Assembly: GCF_002979455.1 (NCBI RefSeq)
Contig: NZ_PCOU01000012.1
Coordinates: forward strand, 1 to 64,000
Reading direction: 5' to 3'
DNA length: 64,000 bases
Source: Chryseobacterium sp. MYb7
Lineage (GTDB): Bacteria; Bacteroidota; Bacteroidia; Flavobacteriales; Weeksellaceae
The notes beneath the pieces are model-generated. The model ran no database searches. It saw nothing but the letters and a program-made list of their open reading frames with translations, and was not told the DNA's origin. Numbering within the stretch: position 1 is the first letter of the stretch; each line of letters opens with the position of its first letter. Both the position numbers and the translations under genes were made by a program. This document shows positions 28,093 to 37,183 of the stretch, one piece after another.

Positions 28093-30228
28093 ATGTCAAA
28101 GATTTATAGAATGAAAGGATTATTTTTTTTAGGGCTTAGTGTAGCCTCTGTGGCTTTTATGCAGGCCCAAAATAAAGATTCTCTGAAAATCAGAGAAATT
28201 GAAGCGGTCAATTTTACCAAAAGACTTCCGGTAGCGAAGGAAATCATCAATGTACAGAAAGATTTAGACGGGAAAAATTTAGGACAGGATCTGCCTATTC
28301 TTTTAAAAAATCAAACCTCCATTATTTCTACTTCAGATGCTGGAAATGGGGTAGGATACACCGGATTTAGGATTCGTGGAGTTTCAGGTTCTGCCATTAA
28401 TGTAATGATGAATGGTGTTCCTTACAATGATTCTGAAAGTCAGGGAACGTTTTTTGTCAACGTTCCGGATTTGACAAGTTCTGCATCACAGATTGTCATT
28501 CAGAGAGGAGTAGGAACCTCCAATAATGGGGTTTCCGCTTTTGGGGCAAGTATCAATGTACTTTCTAAAGATCCGGAAGAGAAATTTTACTTTAAAACCG
28601 ATGATAGCTATGGATCATTTAATACGTATAAATATTCAGCAGAAATAGGTTCCGGTAAGTTCTGGAAAAACCGACTTTCCGTAATGGGAAGATACACGCA
28701 TATTCATTCTGATGGATATATCGACAGGGCTTCATCCAATTTACACTCTTATAATTTTACGGCTTTATTTGAAGAAGGAAATACGAAAATACGTTTAATG
28801 GCTTTCGGAGGAAAAGAAAAAACTTATCAGGCCTGGAACGGAATTGACCGTAAAACATGGGAAACTGATCCTAAATTCAATATTTCAGGAGCGATCTATG
28901 ATACCAATTGGGAGAAAATCGTAGGTTTCTATGACAATGAAACGGATAACTACAGACAGAACCATTATCAGTTGCTTTGGGAACAGAAATTCAGTGATCG
29001 TTGGAACCTTGAAACCACATTCCATTATACAAAAGGAAGAGGGTATTACGAAAACTATAAACAGGGAGATCCTTTTTTAAGATATAATCTTCCGAATATC
29101 ATTGAGGGTGGACAAACTATAAAATCTTCAGATTTCATCAGAAAAAAATGGTTGAATAACGATTTCTACGGAATGGTTTCTACCCTTTACGGAAAATTTG
29201 AAAATCTGGATCTGAATTTTGGTGCAGTAGTCAATCAGTATTACGGAAGGCATTATGGAAATGTAACAGGCGTATTTTTTCCTCAGATTGATGAAAGCGA
29301 ATATTACAGAAACCGTTCAGTAAAGAATGAGGTATCCGGTTTTGCAAAAGCTTTACTGAGAGTAGAGAACTTTGAGTTTTTTGGTGATTTGCAACTTAGA
29401 AAAATCAATTATAATACTAAAATCCTGATGGAAGGTGATGGTGAAGGCGCTGATTTGAGTAAAAACTGGCTGTTCTTTAATCCTAAAGCTGGTGTGAATT
29501 ACAGAATTGACGGAGGTAAAATATTTCTTTCTTATGCTCATGCCCACCGTGAGCCGAACAGAGATGATCTAATGGCCAATAATGATGTGAAGGCTGAAAA
29601 ACTTCACGATATTGAAGCCGGTTTTGAAAAACAATTCGGAATTGTATCACTTACTGCGAATGTTTACTATATGTATTATGTAAATCAGTTGGTTTTGAAC
29701 GGAGAACTTAATAATGTAGGAGCGTTTATCAGAACCAATTCCGGGAAGAGTTACAGAAGAGGTATTGAAGTTGGTGCTTTGGCCAAATTATCCAAACAAT
29801 GGGAAGTTTCAGGGAATGTAACGTTAAGCCAGAACAGAAACCAGGATTTCAATATCCAAAATGGAGATGTTCCTAAAAGCCTTGGAAATACACAGATTTC
29901 ATTCTCTCCAAATGTTATTGCCAATTTAAGTTTGAAATTTAATCCTACCAAGAATTTCCAGTTTGTATTAATGAATCAATATGTTGGAAAACAATATCTG
30001 GATAATACTGAAGATGCGAACCTGCAGCTTAAAGATTATTTCCTGACAGATTTTAATGCTCAATACCAGTTTAAAATTGGCAATAATGAAATTGCTTTAA
30101 AACTATTGGTAAATAACCTTTTCAACAAGAAATATGTGAACAACGGATCTGTTTATGACGGTCAGCCATATTATTTTTCACAGGCAGGAACCAACTTTAT
30201 GTTTGGCGTGAGCTGGAAGATTCAGTAA
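28093..30228 (+). CDS. TonB-dependent receptor, probable thiamine uptake
   Basis: A 711-residue outer-membrane receptor. The signal peptide ends near MQAQN. The plug domain (about 55-160) includes GVGYTGFRIRGVSGSAINVM, NGVPYNDSESQGTFF and IQRGVGTSNNGVSAFGASIN. A barrel follows and ends in the aromatic FMFGVSWKIQ. Length is typical for small-molecule receptors without SusD partners. The TPP riboswitch directly before it makes thiamine or a thiamine phosphate the likely cargo. TPP-controlled receptors of this kind have been proposed in Bacteroidota by comparative genomics. An inner-membrane partner such as PnuT is not in the window. An alternative start is the ATG at 28111. Confidence 0.88.
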   Translation: MSKIYRMKGLFFLGLSVASVAFMQAQNKDSLKIREIEAVNFTKRLPVAKEIINVQKDLDGKNLGQDLPILLKNQTSIISTSDAGNGVGYTGFRIRGVSGSAINVMMNGVPYNDSESQGTFFVNVPDLTSSASQIVIQRGVGTSNNGVSAFGASINVLSKDPEEKFYFKTDDSYGSFNTYKYSAEIGSGKFWKNRLSVMGRYTHIHSDGYIDRASSNLHSYNFTALFEEGNTKIRLMAFGGKEKTYQAWNGIDRKTWETDPKFNISGAIYDTNWEKIVGFYDNETDNYRQNHYQLLWEQKFSDRWNLETTFHYTKGRGYYENYKQGDPFLRYNLPNIIEGGQTIKSSDFIRKKWLNNDFYGMVSTLYGKFENLDLNFGAVVNQYYGRHYGNVTGVFFPQIDESEYYRNRSVKNEVSGFAKALLRVENFEFFGDLQLRKINYNTKILMEGDGEGADLSKNWLFFNPKAGVNYRIDGGKIFLSYAHAHREPNRDDLMANNDVKAEKLHDIEAGFEKQFGIVSLTANVYYMYYVNQLVLNGELNNVGAFIRTNSGKSYRRGIEVGALAKLSKQWEVSGNVTLSQNRNQDFNIQNGDVPKSLGNTQISFSPNVIANLSLKFNPTKNFQFVLMNQYVGKQYLDNTEDANLQLKDYFLTDFNAQYQFKIGNNEIALKLLVNNLFNKKYVNNGSVYDGQPYYFSQAGTNFMFGVSWKIQ

Positions 30229-30396
30229 TTGTAGGAAAGATAGAAAGATAAAATTGCAAAAAGGTCAGAAACAAATAAACAAAATTACAAATTTGTCCTT
30301 TTGATTTTTAGCTGTTTTTCTTCTCTTACGATAAAAGTAAAGCTTTTAAAAAGGAATTTGAATAATGGTATTTCTGTTTTAATACAGAATAATCAA

Positions 30397-30420
30397 AAGG
30401 CTGCTCCGGCAGTCTTTTTT
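30397..30420 (+). terminator. Terminator hairpin before the HU-like gene
   Basis: AAAGGCTGC-TCCG-GCAGTCTTT forms a nine-pair stem (one G-U) with a T run. It lies 170 bases after the receptor stop and probably ends that transcript. Confidence 0.7.
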
Positions 30421-30458
30421 ATATCCGTTAAATATTACAAAAAGTCATGAAAAAGTTA

Positions 30459-30466
30459 TAAATTTG
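30459..30466 (+). promoter_or_regulatory. -7 promoter element, near-leaderless
   Basis: TAAATTTG, a full TAnnTTTG match, ends seven bases before the ATG at 30474. The mRNA would start at or next to the start codon. Confidence 0.5.
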
Positions 30467-30473
30467 CTGCCAA

Positions 30474-31226
30474 ATGAATATTTCAGCATACATTTTAGAA
30501 TATTTAAAACAATTTGGAACTGCCACGGTTCCAGGCTTTGGAGTGTTTTCACTGAAGAATTCTAAGGCAATTATCAATTCCGAAAACGGGAGCATCCTGC
30601 CTCCGGCCAGTCAGATTGAATTGGCAATAGACTACGAAGTGCAGTCTGAAGACCTTACGGCTTTTATTGCAGGGCAAAAACAGATGTCCTTAGATGCTTC
30701 AAGAAGTGATCTTAAGATTCAGACAGATTTTTGGAAGAAAAAACTTCAGGCCGAACAGGTTCTTGAAATTCAAAACCTTGGAACAGTTTTCATTGAAGAA
30801 GGGCATACTCATTTCAAAGGAAAAAGAATAGAATCCGGACGTCCGGACTTCTATGGATTAGAAGAAATCAGATTTTCAGATATCAATAACGGGGAAAAAG
30901 TGAATACCTCAGTGAACCGTGAAAAGGATTTTAAGTTCAAAAAAACAATTCTCTGGACTTTCCTTTTGCTCATTCCGGTTCTGGGGATTGTATACCTGGC
31001 ATTTACCCAACAGGAGCTTCTTTTTGGTAAAAAGTCTTTCAATAAAGTTTCTGTACAGACTTCTACCCACAGAATCGTAAAAGATACGGTAAAGGTAATG
31101 GTACACGCTCCGCAAACCCCTGTTTCAGATTCTTTGAAAAAAGATTCACTCGTAAAACCTGCCGGAAAAGCAACACAATCTAAACCGGCTGTCCCACACA
31201 ACACTAAGAATAGATGGCAAAAATAA
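30474..31226 (+). CDS. HU/CCDC81-like membrane protein
   Basis: A 250-residue protein. Residues 1-60 (MNISAYILEYLKQFGTATVP and following) and about 70-135 look like the two HU-like domains of the CCDC81-bacterial family. A single membrane segment follows at about 158-178 (ILWTFLLLIPVLGIVYLAF), with a Lys/Pro/Ser-rich tail. Relatives often end in a SPOR domain that binds denuded peptidoglycan; this one stops before any such domain. The topology suggests a cytoplasmic HU-like part and a periplasmic tail. The HU-like fold may bind DNA or act in division, but that is not proven. It overlaps the thioesterase gene by 13 bases. Confidence 0.7.
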   Translation: MNISAYILEYLKQFGTATVPGFGVFSLKNSKAIINSENGSILPPASQIELAIDYEVQSEDLTAFIAGQKQMSLDASRSDLKIQTDFWKKKLQAEQVLEIQNLGTVFIEEGHTHFKGKRIESGRPDFYGLEEIRFSDINNGEKVNTSVNREKDFKFKKTILWTFLLLIPVLGIVYLAFTQQELLFGKKSFNKVSVQTSTHRIVKDTVKVMVHAPQTPVSDSLKKDSLVKPAGKATQSKPAVPHNTKNRWQK

Positions 31227-31756
31227 AAAAAGCGTCAGAATCTCTGACTATTATGACCAATATCGTTCTTCCGAACGAAACCAACTCTTTAAGAAACCTT
31301 TTTGGTGGTGAACTTTTAGCAAAAATGGATCGTTGTGCATCTATTTCTGCAGCAAGACACTGTGAAAGAAGAGTAGTAACCGCATCAGTAAACCACGTAT
31401 CTTTCAATCACCCGATTCCGGAAGGCGGAGTAGTGGTTTTGGAATCTAAGGTTTCCAGAGCATTCTCTACTTCTATGGAAGTATATGTAGATGTATGGTT
31501 AGATGATCCTATTAATCAGAAAAAAATTCATACCAATGCTGGTATTTATACCTTTGTGGCTGTGGATGAATTCAACCGTCCGATTCCTATCCCGGAAATG
31601 ATTCCTGAGACCGACGAAGAGAAAGAAAGATTTGCTGCTGCATTCCGTAGAAAAGAACTTTCATTAATTCTTTCCGGAAGAATGAAGCCTTTGGAATCTG
31701 TGGAGCTTAAAAAGTTATTCCAGGAACCGCAGGAGTCTAAGAAAGACAAAAAATAG
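31214..31756 (+). CDS. Hotdog-fold acyl-CoA thioesterase
   Basis: A 180-residue cytosolic enzyme of the YciA/BACH acyl-CoA thioesterase type that frees CoA from acyl-CoA. The hotdog core includes IVLPNETNSLRNLFGGELLA, KMDRCASISAARHCERRVVT and VNHVSFNHPIPEGGVVVLES. The Asp in LLAKMDRCA is in the usual catalytic place. A short charged tail ends in KKDKK. The gene starts 13 bases inside the HU-like gene, so the two are probably cotranscribed. Chain-length preference cannot be told from sequence. Confidence 0.85.
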   Translation: MAKIKKASESLTIMTNIVLPNETNSLRNLFGGELLAKMDRCASISAARHCERRVVTASVNHVSFNHPIPEGGVVVLESKVSRAFSTSMEVYVDVWLDDPINQKKIHTNAGIYTFVAVDEFNRPIPIPEMIPETDEEKERFAAAFRRKELSLILSGRMKPLESVELKKLFQEPQESKKDKK

Positions 31757-31776
31757 TACTTATACTTTATCAATAA

Positions 31777-31836
31777 AAATGCTTTTAAACTTTGCTGAGT
31801 GCTAACGCCTTTGCGAGCTTAAAAGCATTTGTTTTT
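31777..31836. terminator. Terminator with long loop
   Basis: AAATGCTTTTAA and TTAAAAGCATTT pair across a 36-base loop with a repeat-like TTTGCTGAGTGCTAACGCCT, followed by TTTTTT. Confidence 0.65.
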
Positions 31837-31907
31837 TCAGAAATTTGCGGTAGAATAAAATTATAATCATTTAGGAATCTATTCCTATCTCTAAAATTAT
31901 TAATAAA

Positions 31908-32837
31908 ATGAAGATACTTCTTTTAGATAAAAACCATCCTCTTATCACAGAACAGCTTTTGGCTCAGAATTTTATATTGGAAGAGGATTTTACGTCGTCT
32001 TATGATGAGGTTTGTGATAAAATTGAGAATTACGATGGGATTATCATCAGAAGTCGTATTCCGTTGGACAAAAACTTTCTGGAAAAAGGTAAGAATCTGA
32101 AGTTCATTGCAAGAGTAGGTGCCGGAATGGAAAACATTGATATCCCGGTTGCCGAAAAACTCGGAATTCAGCTGATCAATTCTCCGGAAGGAAACAGAGA
32201 TTCTGTGGCAGAGCATGTGGTAGGAATGCTGCTTGTCATTATGAACAGACTTTTTATCGCCTCTCAGGAAGTGAAAAACGGAATCTGGAAACGTGAAGAA
32301 AACAGAGGAGACGAGCTGTTAGGAAAAACAGTAGGTTTAATCGGATATGGAAATATGGGAAAAGCTACTGCTAAAAGACTTTCAGGATTTGGATGTAAGG
32401 TGGTCTTCCATGATATACTTCCTGATCTTTCAGACGAATATGCAACACAGGTTTCGTTAGAAGAATTGAAGCAGCAAGCAGAGGTTTTAAGTTTACATAT
32501 TCCTTTGACTGCGGACACACACTATCTTATTGATGAAACATTCATTGCAGAGATGAAAAACGATTTTTATTTCGTGAATACGGCAAGAGGAAAGAATGTG
32601 AAAACTAAAAGTTTAGTAGAAGCATTGAAGTCAGGAAAAGTAAAAGGAACCTGTCTGGATGTATTGGAGTATGAAAAGTCTTCTTTCGAGAATATTGAGT
32701 CTGAAAATGAAGATTTAAAATATCTTCTTGAATCCGAAAAAGCTATTGTCACTCCACATATTGCAGGATGGACGCATCAGAGTAAAGAAAAACTGGCTCA
32801 GTTTATTGTAGATAAGATTGTCGCTTCACATTGTTAG
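31908..32837 (+). CDS. D-2-hydroxyacid dehydrogenase family protein
   Basis: A 309-residue NAD-dependent dehydrogenase of the phosphoglycerate/hydroxypyruvate reductase superfamily. The Rossmann motif is GLIGYGNMGKATAKRL at about residue 142. The catalytic triad appears as Arg in NTARGKN, Glu in CLDVLEYE and His in VTPHIAGWTHQS. It is shorter than SerA with its regulatory ACT domain, so it could be a SerA-like enzyme without feedback or a general 2-ketoacid reductase. It stands alone between two terminators. The exact substrate is not determined by sequence. Confidence 0.85.
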   Translation: MKILLLDKNHPLITEQLLAQNFILEEDFTSSYDEVCDKIENYDGIIIRSRIPLDKNFLEKGKNLKFIARVGAGMENIDIPVAEKLGIQLINSPEGNRDSVAEHVVGMLLVIMNRLFIASQEVKNGIWKREENRGDELLGKTVGLIGYGNMGKATAKRLSGFGCKVVFHDILPDLSDEYATQVSLEELKQQAEVLSLHIPLTADTHYLIDETFIAEMKNDFYFVNTARGKNVKTKSLVEALKSGKVKGTCLDVLEYEKSSFENIESENEDLKYLLESEKAIVTPHIAGWTHQSKEKLAQFIVDKIVASHC

Positions 32838-32862
32838 GCGAAGGAAATAAAAAGTTAGAAAG

Positions 32863-32894
32863 GCGGATTTACAAAATGTGAATTCGCTTTTTTT
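32863..32894. terminator. Terminator after the dehydrogenase
   Basis: GCGGATTTACA-AAA-TGTGAATTCGC hairpin (one or two mismatches) followed by seven T. Confidence 0.75.
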
Positions 32895-33014
32895 ATGATT
32901 TTGCCTCTCCAAATTTTACTTTTCCTCCCATTTATGTTAAATAATTCATAATATACCTCTCTTATTTATTATTTATTTTCGAGTTTTATTAAATTGCCGC
33001 TCATTTTGAATCTC

Positions 33015-34277
33015 ATGACGACGCGTAATTTTGTACTTATCTTAACTGTTCTTTTATCGATATTTTCTTGTAAAAAAAAGTCAGAAGCCAAAGAAGCTTC
33101 AGCTGAAAATACAACTAATCTTCCTAACTACGGAACCGTAGATTTTGGGGATATTTTCACGAAAGGTGACGGGCAGCTTTTGAACAGGCAGACAACGGTA
33201 AGCTATATAGATCAGTATTACAGAAAAATATGGGAAGGAGGAGACCTTAGCGGTGGAATTCTTGTGGCAAAAGGAGATGAAATCTTATACGAAAACTACA
33301 GAGGTTTCGGAAGAGAAGGGAATCAGATGCCGATTGATAAAAATACACCCCTTCATGTAGCTTCCGTTTCAAAGACGTTAACGGCTATGGCAATGATGAA
33401 ACTGATTGAAGCGGGAAAGATAAAACTTACTGATCACCTTACTCAGTTTTTTCCGGGATTTCCTTATCCTAATGTTACCGTTCAGACTTTATTGGATCAA
33501 AGAAGCGGTCTTCCGAAATATGAATATTTTATTCCTAAAATACAACCTGCACCAGCAGAACTTTCCAAGCAATTTATTACGAATGAGGATGTATTGAATA
33601 TGATCATCAAATACAAACCTGAGCTGGCAAGAGATACAGACACAGGATTTATGTATTGTAATACCAACTTTGCCCTATTGGCTTTATTGGTTGAAAAAGT
33701 GACAAAAACTCCTTTTCCTCAGGCAATGAAAGAAATGGTTTTCACTCCGTTGAAAATGAATAATACTTACATCTTCCAGGAAAAAGATATTCCAACAGCT
33801 TCACAGTCTTTTTATTATGGAGGAAACAAGTTATATCCGTTAGACAGACTAGATCTTATTTACGGAGACAAAAACGTATACACTACTCCAAGGGATTTAT
33901 ATAATTTCTCAAAAGCTATGTTTTCTAAAAATTTCCTGAAACCGGAACTGATGCAGATGGTTTTCACCCCTTACAGCAATGAAAAAGCAGGAATGAATAA
34001 TTATGGTTTAGGGTTCAGAATGAAAATCTTTGATAACGGAGAAAAATTAACTTATCACAACGGATGGTGGCATGGTACCAACTCAGTATTTGCCCACCTT
34101 TTAAAATCTAAAGTAACCATTGTAGCCATTGGAAACAAATATTCCAACAAAGTATATACAGCTCTTGCTTTATCCGGATTATTCGAAGATTTTCCATTAC
34201 AGAAAGATAAGCTTCATACGGTAATGAATGACAATAAAGATAGTTTAAATTCCGGACAGGAAGTTTTTGGAGAATAA
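33015..34277 (+). CDS. Beta-lactamase-family serine hydrolase, lipoprotein
   Basis: A 420-residue lipoprotein if started at the ATG at 33015. The frame seven codons upstream begins with TTG. The lipobox is LSIFSC, with acylation at the Cys. The class C beta-lactamase/D-peptidase fold shows all three motifs: SVSK (the SxxK nucleophile), YCN (the YxN base) and HNG (the KTG-like strand). Conserved surroundings include LHVASVSKTLTAMAMMKL and the LTDHLTQFFPGFPYPN region. Such proteins act on peptidoglycan peptides or D-amino acid esters, and few are true beta-lactamases. Substrate unknown. It is followed 25 bases later by another lipoprotein gene. Confidence 0.85.
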   Translation: MTTRNFVLILTVLLSIFSCKKKSEAKEASAENTTNLPNYGTVDFGDIFTKGDGQLLNRQTTVSYIDQYYRKIWEGGDLSGGILVAKGDEILYENYRGFGREGNQMPIDKNTPLHVASVSKTLTAMAMMKLIEAGKIKLTDHLTQFFPGFPYPNVTVQTLLDQRSGLPKYEYFIPKIQPAPAELSKQFITNEDVLNMIIKYKPELARDTDTGFMYCNTNFALLALLVEKVTKTPFPQAMKEMVFTPLKMNNTYIFQEKDIPTASQSFYYGGNKLYPLDRLDLIYGDKNVYTTPRDLYNFSKAMFSKNFLKPELMQMVFTPYSNEKAGMNNYGLGFRMKIFDNGEKLTYHNGWWHGTNSVFAHLLKSKVTIVAIGNKYSNKVYTALALSGLFEDFPLQKDKLHTVMNDNKDSLNSGQEVFGE

Positions 34278-34302
34278 TGTTTATTTTTGCTTAAACATTT
34301 TC

Positions 34303-36102
34303 ATGAAAAGGTTTCTTTTATTATTCGTTATCTGTTTTCTTGTACATTCATGTGCAAGGGTAGGATCCCCTGTAGGAGGGCCTAAAGATACATTAGCACC
34401 AAGGTTTTTAAGTTCAAACATTGATACAACAAGAATTAATGTCAAAAAAGATATTCACGAACTCCGTTTGGATTTTGATGAATATGTGACATTGAAGGAT
34501 ATCAATAAAAACCTGATTATTTCACCCCCTCTTAAAGGGATAACAAGGATTCTTCCTTCCAATATTGCCAATAAATTTGTATTGATCCAATGGACAGATA
34601 CTCTTCAGGCTAATACGACCTATAATTTCAATTTTGGAAATTCAATTGTTGATAATAATGAATCGAATATATTAAGGTATTTCAATTTTGCTTTTTCAAC
34701 CGGAGATAAATTGGATGATTTGTATATCAGTGGTGAGATTAAGGATGCATTTGATATTAAAAAGAAATCGGAAACTGCAACTGAGAATAAGCTTGTGGTT
34801 GGGCTGTATCAGGTAAAAGATACAATGAACTACAAGAAAAAACCATACTATATCACCAAGGTAGATGATGATGGATACTACGAATTGAACTATCTGACAC
34901 CGGGTAAATATAAAATTATAGCTTTTAATGATGAGAACGGAAATTCAATGTATGATCCGGGAAAAGAAAAGGTAGGTTTTCAGAAAGACCCAATCAATGT
35001 TGAAAAATCTATTTCAGGGCTGAATTTAAAAGTAAATCCTTCCAAAAAGCCAGTGAAGTATTCTGAGATGAAAGAAATTGCTGGAGGAGTTCTAATGTCA
35101 TTTGAAGGAAATCCTGAAGAGGTAAAAGTTCAGTCATTGAATGAGAAACTGAAGGATATCAAAATAACACACAATCCAAAATCCGATTCTGTGAGAATCT
35201 GGTTCGATGCAGTAAAAGATGATGTGGGGCAGACGGCCAATGAAAAACTGGTATTCACTCACGATAAAGGTCCGAAAAAAGATAGTGCCTACAGCGTTTC
35301 TTTATTCTATAAATACAATAAGAAGAATGCAATGGACATTGTTAGTGATAATGACGGAACGTCAATTGCTCCAAAGGCAGATTTAAAAATTGCTTCAAAT
35401 TATATTATTGATAAAATTGATCCTTCAAAATGGACACTGAAGATTAAAGGAGACAGCTTAACAACTCTACCATTTACAGCAAAAATTTCAGAAACAAATC
35501 CTTATCAGATCCTTGTTCAGTCAGATTTTGTGATGGGAAAAAGCTATCAGCTTACTGTTCCTAAGGAAACAGTATCTTCATTCTATGCAAAGAATACTCA
35601 GTCAAAACGTTTCGACTTTGATGTAGCTAAGATAGATCAGTTTGGAAGTGTTGAATTCTCTATAGCGAATGCTCCTACTACCAATTATTGGATCCAGATG
35701 GTGGATTCTTCTGATAAAATAGCGTATCAAAAATATTTAAAAGGAGATAGAGTCAAGTTTGATATCCTGAAACCGGGAGAATACATTATAAGAATACTGG
35801 TTGATAATAACGGAAATAAATATTGGGATGAAGCAGACTTCGCCAATGATGTATTTGCGGAAGATGCTTATATTTTCTATAAAAAAGTTGTCGTAAGAGG
35901 ATTGTGGGAAACAAGAGAGGAATGGGACCTGAAGGATACCAGAACACTTGATAGTCCTAAATCAGCAACAGGAACTCCGGCAGCAGCTACTCCTGCTTCA
36001 GGATCTGAAACTTCGCAGCCTGCTTCACCCGCTACACCACAATCAACACCGTTGAAAAAAGAATTTAAATCCGGTAATGCCGTTTTAACTCCGGCTAAGT
36101 AA
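34303..36102 (+). CDS. Ig-like domain lipoprotein
   Basis: A 599-residue outer-membrane-associated lipoprotein. The ATG at 34303 begins MKRFLLLFVICFLVHSC, ending in a lipobox Cys at residue 17. The longer frame starts with TTG inside the preceding gene. The opening ARVGSPVGGPKDT-LAPRFLS-N is typical of Bacteroidota proteins with an N-terminal Big_5 Ig-like domain (about residues 30-125). The rest contains two regions resembling a carboxypeptidase-like fold (GYYELNYLTPGKYKIIAFND and the later LKPGEYIIRILVDNNGN). The tail is Ala/Pro/Ser-rich. A TATTTTTG box at 34282-34289 could start transcription 8 bases before the ATG. Function unknown, probably envelope upkeep or surface sensing. Confidence 0.75.
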   Translation: MKRFLLLFVICFLVHSCARVGSPVGGPKDTLAPRFLSSNIDTTRINVKKDIHELRLDFDEYVTLKDINKNLIISPPLKGITRILPSNIANKFVLIQWTDTLQANTTYNFNFGNSIVDNNESNILRYFNFAFSTGDKLDDLYISGEIKDAFDIKKKSETATENKLVVGLYQVKDTMNYKKKPYYITKVDDDGYYELNYLTPGKYKIIAFNDENGNSMYDPGKEKVGFQKDPINVEKSISGLNLKVNPSKKPVKYSEMKEIAGGVLMSFEGNPEEVKVQSLNEKLKDIKITHNPKSDSVRIWFDAVKDDVGQTANEKLVFTHDKGPKKDSAYSVSLFYKYNKKNAMDIVSDNDGTSIAPKADLKIASNYIIDKIDPSKWTLKIKGDSLTTLPFTAKISETNPYQILVQSDFVMGKSYQLTVPKETVSSFYAKNTQSKRFDFDVAKIDQFGSVEFSIANAPTTNYWIQMVDSSDKIAYQKYLKGDRVKFDILKPGEYIIRILVDNNGNKYWDEADFANDVFAEDAYIFYKKVVVRGLWETREEWDLKDTRTLDSPKSATGTPAAATPASGSETSQPASPATPQSTPLKKEFKSGNAVLTPAK

Positions 36103-36106
36103 GGAC

Positions 36107-36565
36107 ATGAAGATGGGTAAGAAAATCATATTCTGGATTTTAGTGAGCTTTGCGCTGATTCAATTCTTTCCTATTGACAGAACTAATATACCTGTTGATT
36201 CTGCAAAGAATTTTGTTGATGCTAGGAAAACCCCGGAGAAGATTGCAACACTGATTAAAAATGCTTGTTACGATTGTCATTCCAATGAAACAGTCTATCC
36301 GAAATATGCTTTTATTGCACCCATTTCATGGTCTGTGAAAAGCCACGTGAATGAAGGTAGAGAACATCTTAATTTTTCTACTTGGGAAACTTATAATAAG
36401 GATTTGAAGGAGAATATGCTTACAAAAGCTGTTCAGACGATCCAAAACAAGACCATGCCGATGCCTGGCTATATTGTTTATCATAGGGATGCCAATCTTT
36501 CAGACGCGGAAAGAGCATTACTGATCCAGTATTTTGAAGAAATGCTGAAGACAAAAACCTATTAG
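36107..36565 (+). CDS. Haem-binding domain protein with one CXXCH
   Basis: A 152-residue exported or membrane-anchored protein. An N-terminal hydrophobic segment (about residues 6-22) is followed by a single c-type haem motif CYDCH (54-58) in the context NACYDCHSNETVYPKYAFIA, and by WSVKSHVNEGREHLNFS. This is the Bacteroidota haem-binding domain family (PF14376 type). The Met pair in NKTMPMPGY may supply an axial ligand. It starts four bases after the lipoprotein gene, so they are probably cotranscribed. The redox partner is unknown. Confidence 0.85.
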   Translation: MKMGKKIIFWILVSFALIQFFPIDRTNIPVDSAKNFVDARKTPEKIATLIKNACYDCHSNETVYPKYAFIAPISWSVKSHVNEGREHLNFSTWETYNKDLKENMLTKAVQTIQNKTMPMPGYIVYHRDANLSDAERALLIQYFEEMLKTKTY

Positions 36566-36582
36566 TTTCTATAATAAAAAAA

Positions 36583-36653
36583 CTCCCGCAGATTTTATAA
36601 ACTAAGCAGATTGTTAAAAAATTGGTCTGCCTGATCTATAAAATCCGCGGGAG
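36583..36653. terminator. Long inverted repeat between convergent genes
   Basis: CTCCCGC-AGATTTTATA and TATAAAATC-CGCGGGAG pair over about 17 bases, with an inner AGCAGA/TCTGC pairing. It can end both the haem-protein and Nudix transcripts. The CCCGCAGATT/AATCCGCGGG arms resemble a dispersed flavobacterial intergenic repeat. Confidence 0.75.
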
Positions 36654-36670
36654 AATATATATTACAAAAA

Positions 36671-37183
36671 TTATTTCTTTAAATAACTCTCGAAAAATAT
36701 CTTCTGAGAATCAAAAGCAATATCTTCTAAGTTTAACTCCTGTAAAGGAATCCAGATAGCTTCTGAGATCTCTGAGATCTCAAGATTTACCTCAAACTTT
36801 TCCGAAACATTATATTCATAAAATAGATCAATCGTATTGTAATCAATTTCTTTGTATTGATAGATGTTGGGAAGGCTGGTAAGGTATTTCAGGTTAGAAA
36901 TATTGATATCAAGCTGAAGTTCTTCAAAAAGTTCTCTTTTACAGGTTTCTTCTGCACTTTCTTTAGGGTCAACAAATCCTCCGGCAAGATCCAGTTTTCC
37001 TTTTTTAGGATCTCTGTTTCTTCGGGTAAGATAAATTTCGTCACCACATCTGATGACAACCGCTACAGCGCCTGCCACATTATTATACAGGGTAAAACCA
37101 CATTCAGGACAGCTCCATTTTTTTTCGCCATCCCAGTGTAAGGACTCTTTGCCGCAGCTTGGGCAATATTTCAATAGTTTCAT
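36671..37183 (-). CDS. Nudix hydrolase with zinc ribbon
   Basis: A 170-residue pyrophosphohydrolase. The N-terminal zinc ribbon has two Cys pairs, CPSC and CPEC. The Nudix box is GGFVDPKESAEETCKRELFE and the following ELQL, matching GX5EX7REUXEEXGU with the Glu pair for metal binding. The combination resembles NudC-type NADH pyrophosphatases, but the protein is shorter and the NADH-specific SQPWPFPxS block is missing. Its substrate is therefore open. The start overlaps the xerD stop by four bases, and it is last in a minus-strand cluster. Confidence 0.85.
   Translation of the reverse strand: MKLLKYCPSCGKESLHWDGEKKWSCPECGFTLYNNVAGAVAVVIRCGDEIYLTRRNRDPKKGKLDLAGGFVDPKESAEETCKRELFEELQLDINISNLKYLTSLPNIYQYKEIDYNTIDLFYEYNVSEKFEVNLEISEISEAIWIPLQELNLEDIAFDSQKIFFESYLKK

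Noticed and set aside
32994-33014. Upstream TTG start of the serine hydrolase
   Set aside because: The lipoprotein signal peptide begins at the ATG at 33015. The same reasoning moved starts at 3311, 19333, 19525, 20537, 34303, 40937, 44308, 45101 and 46840.
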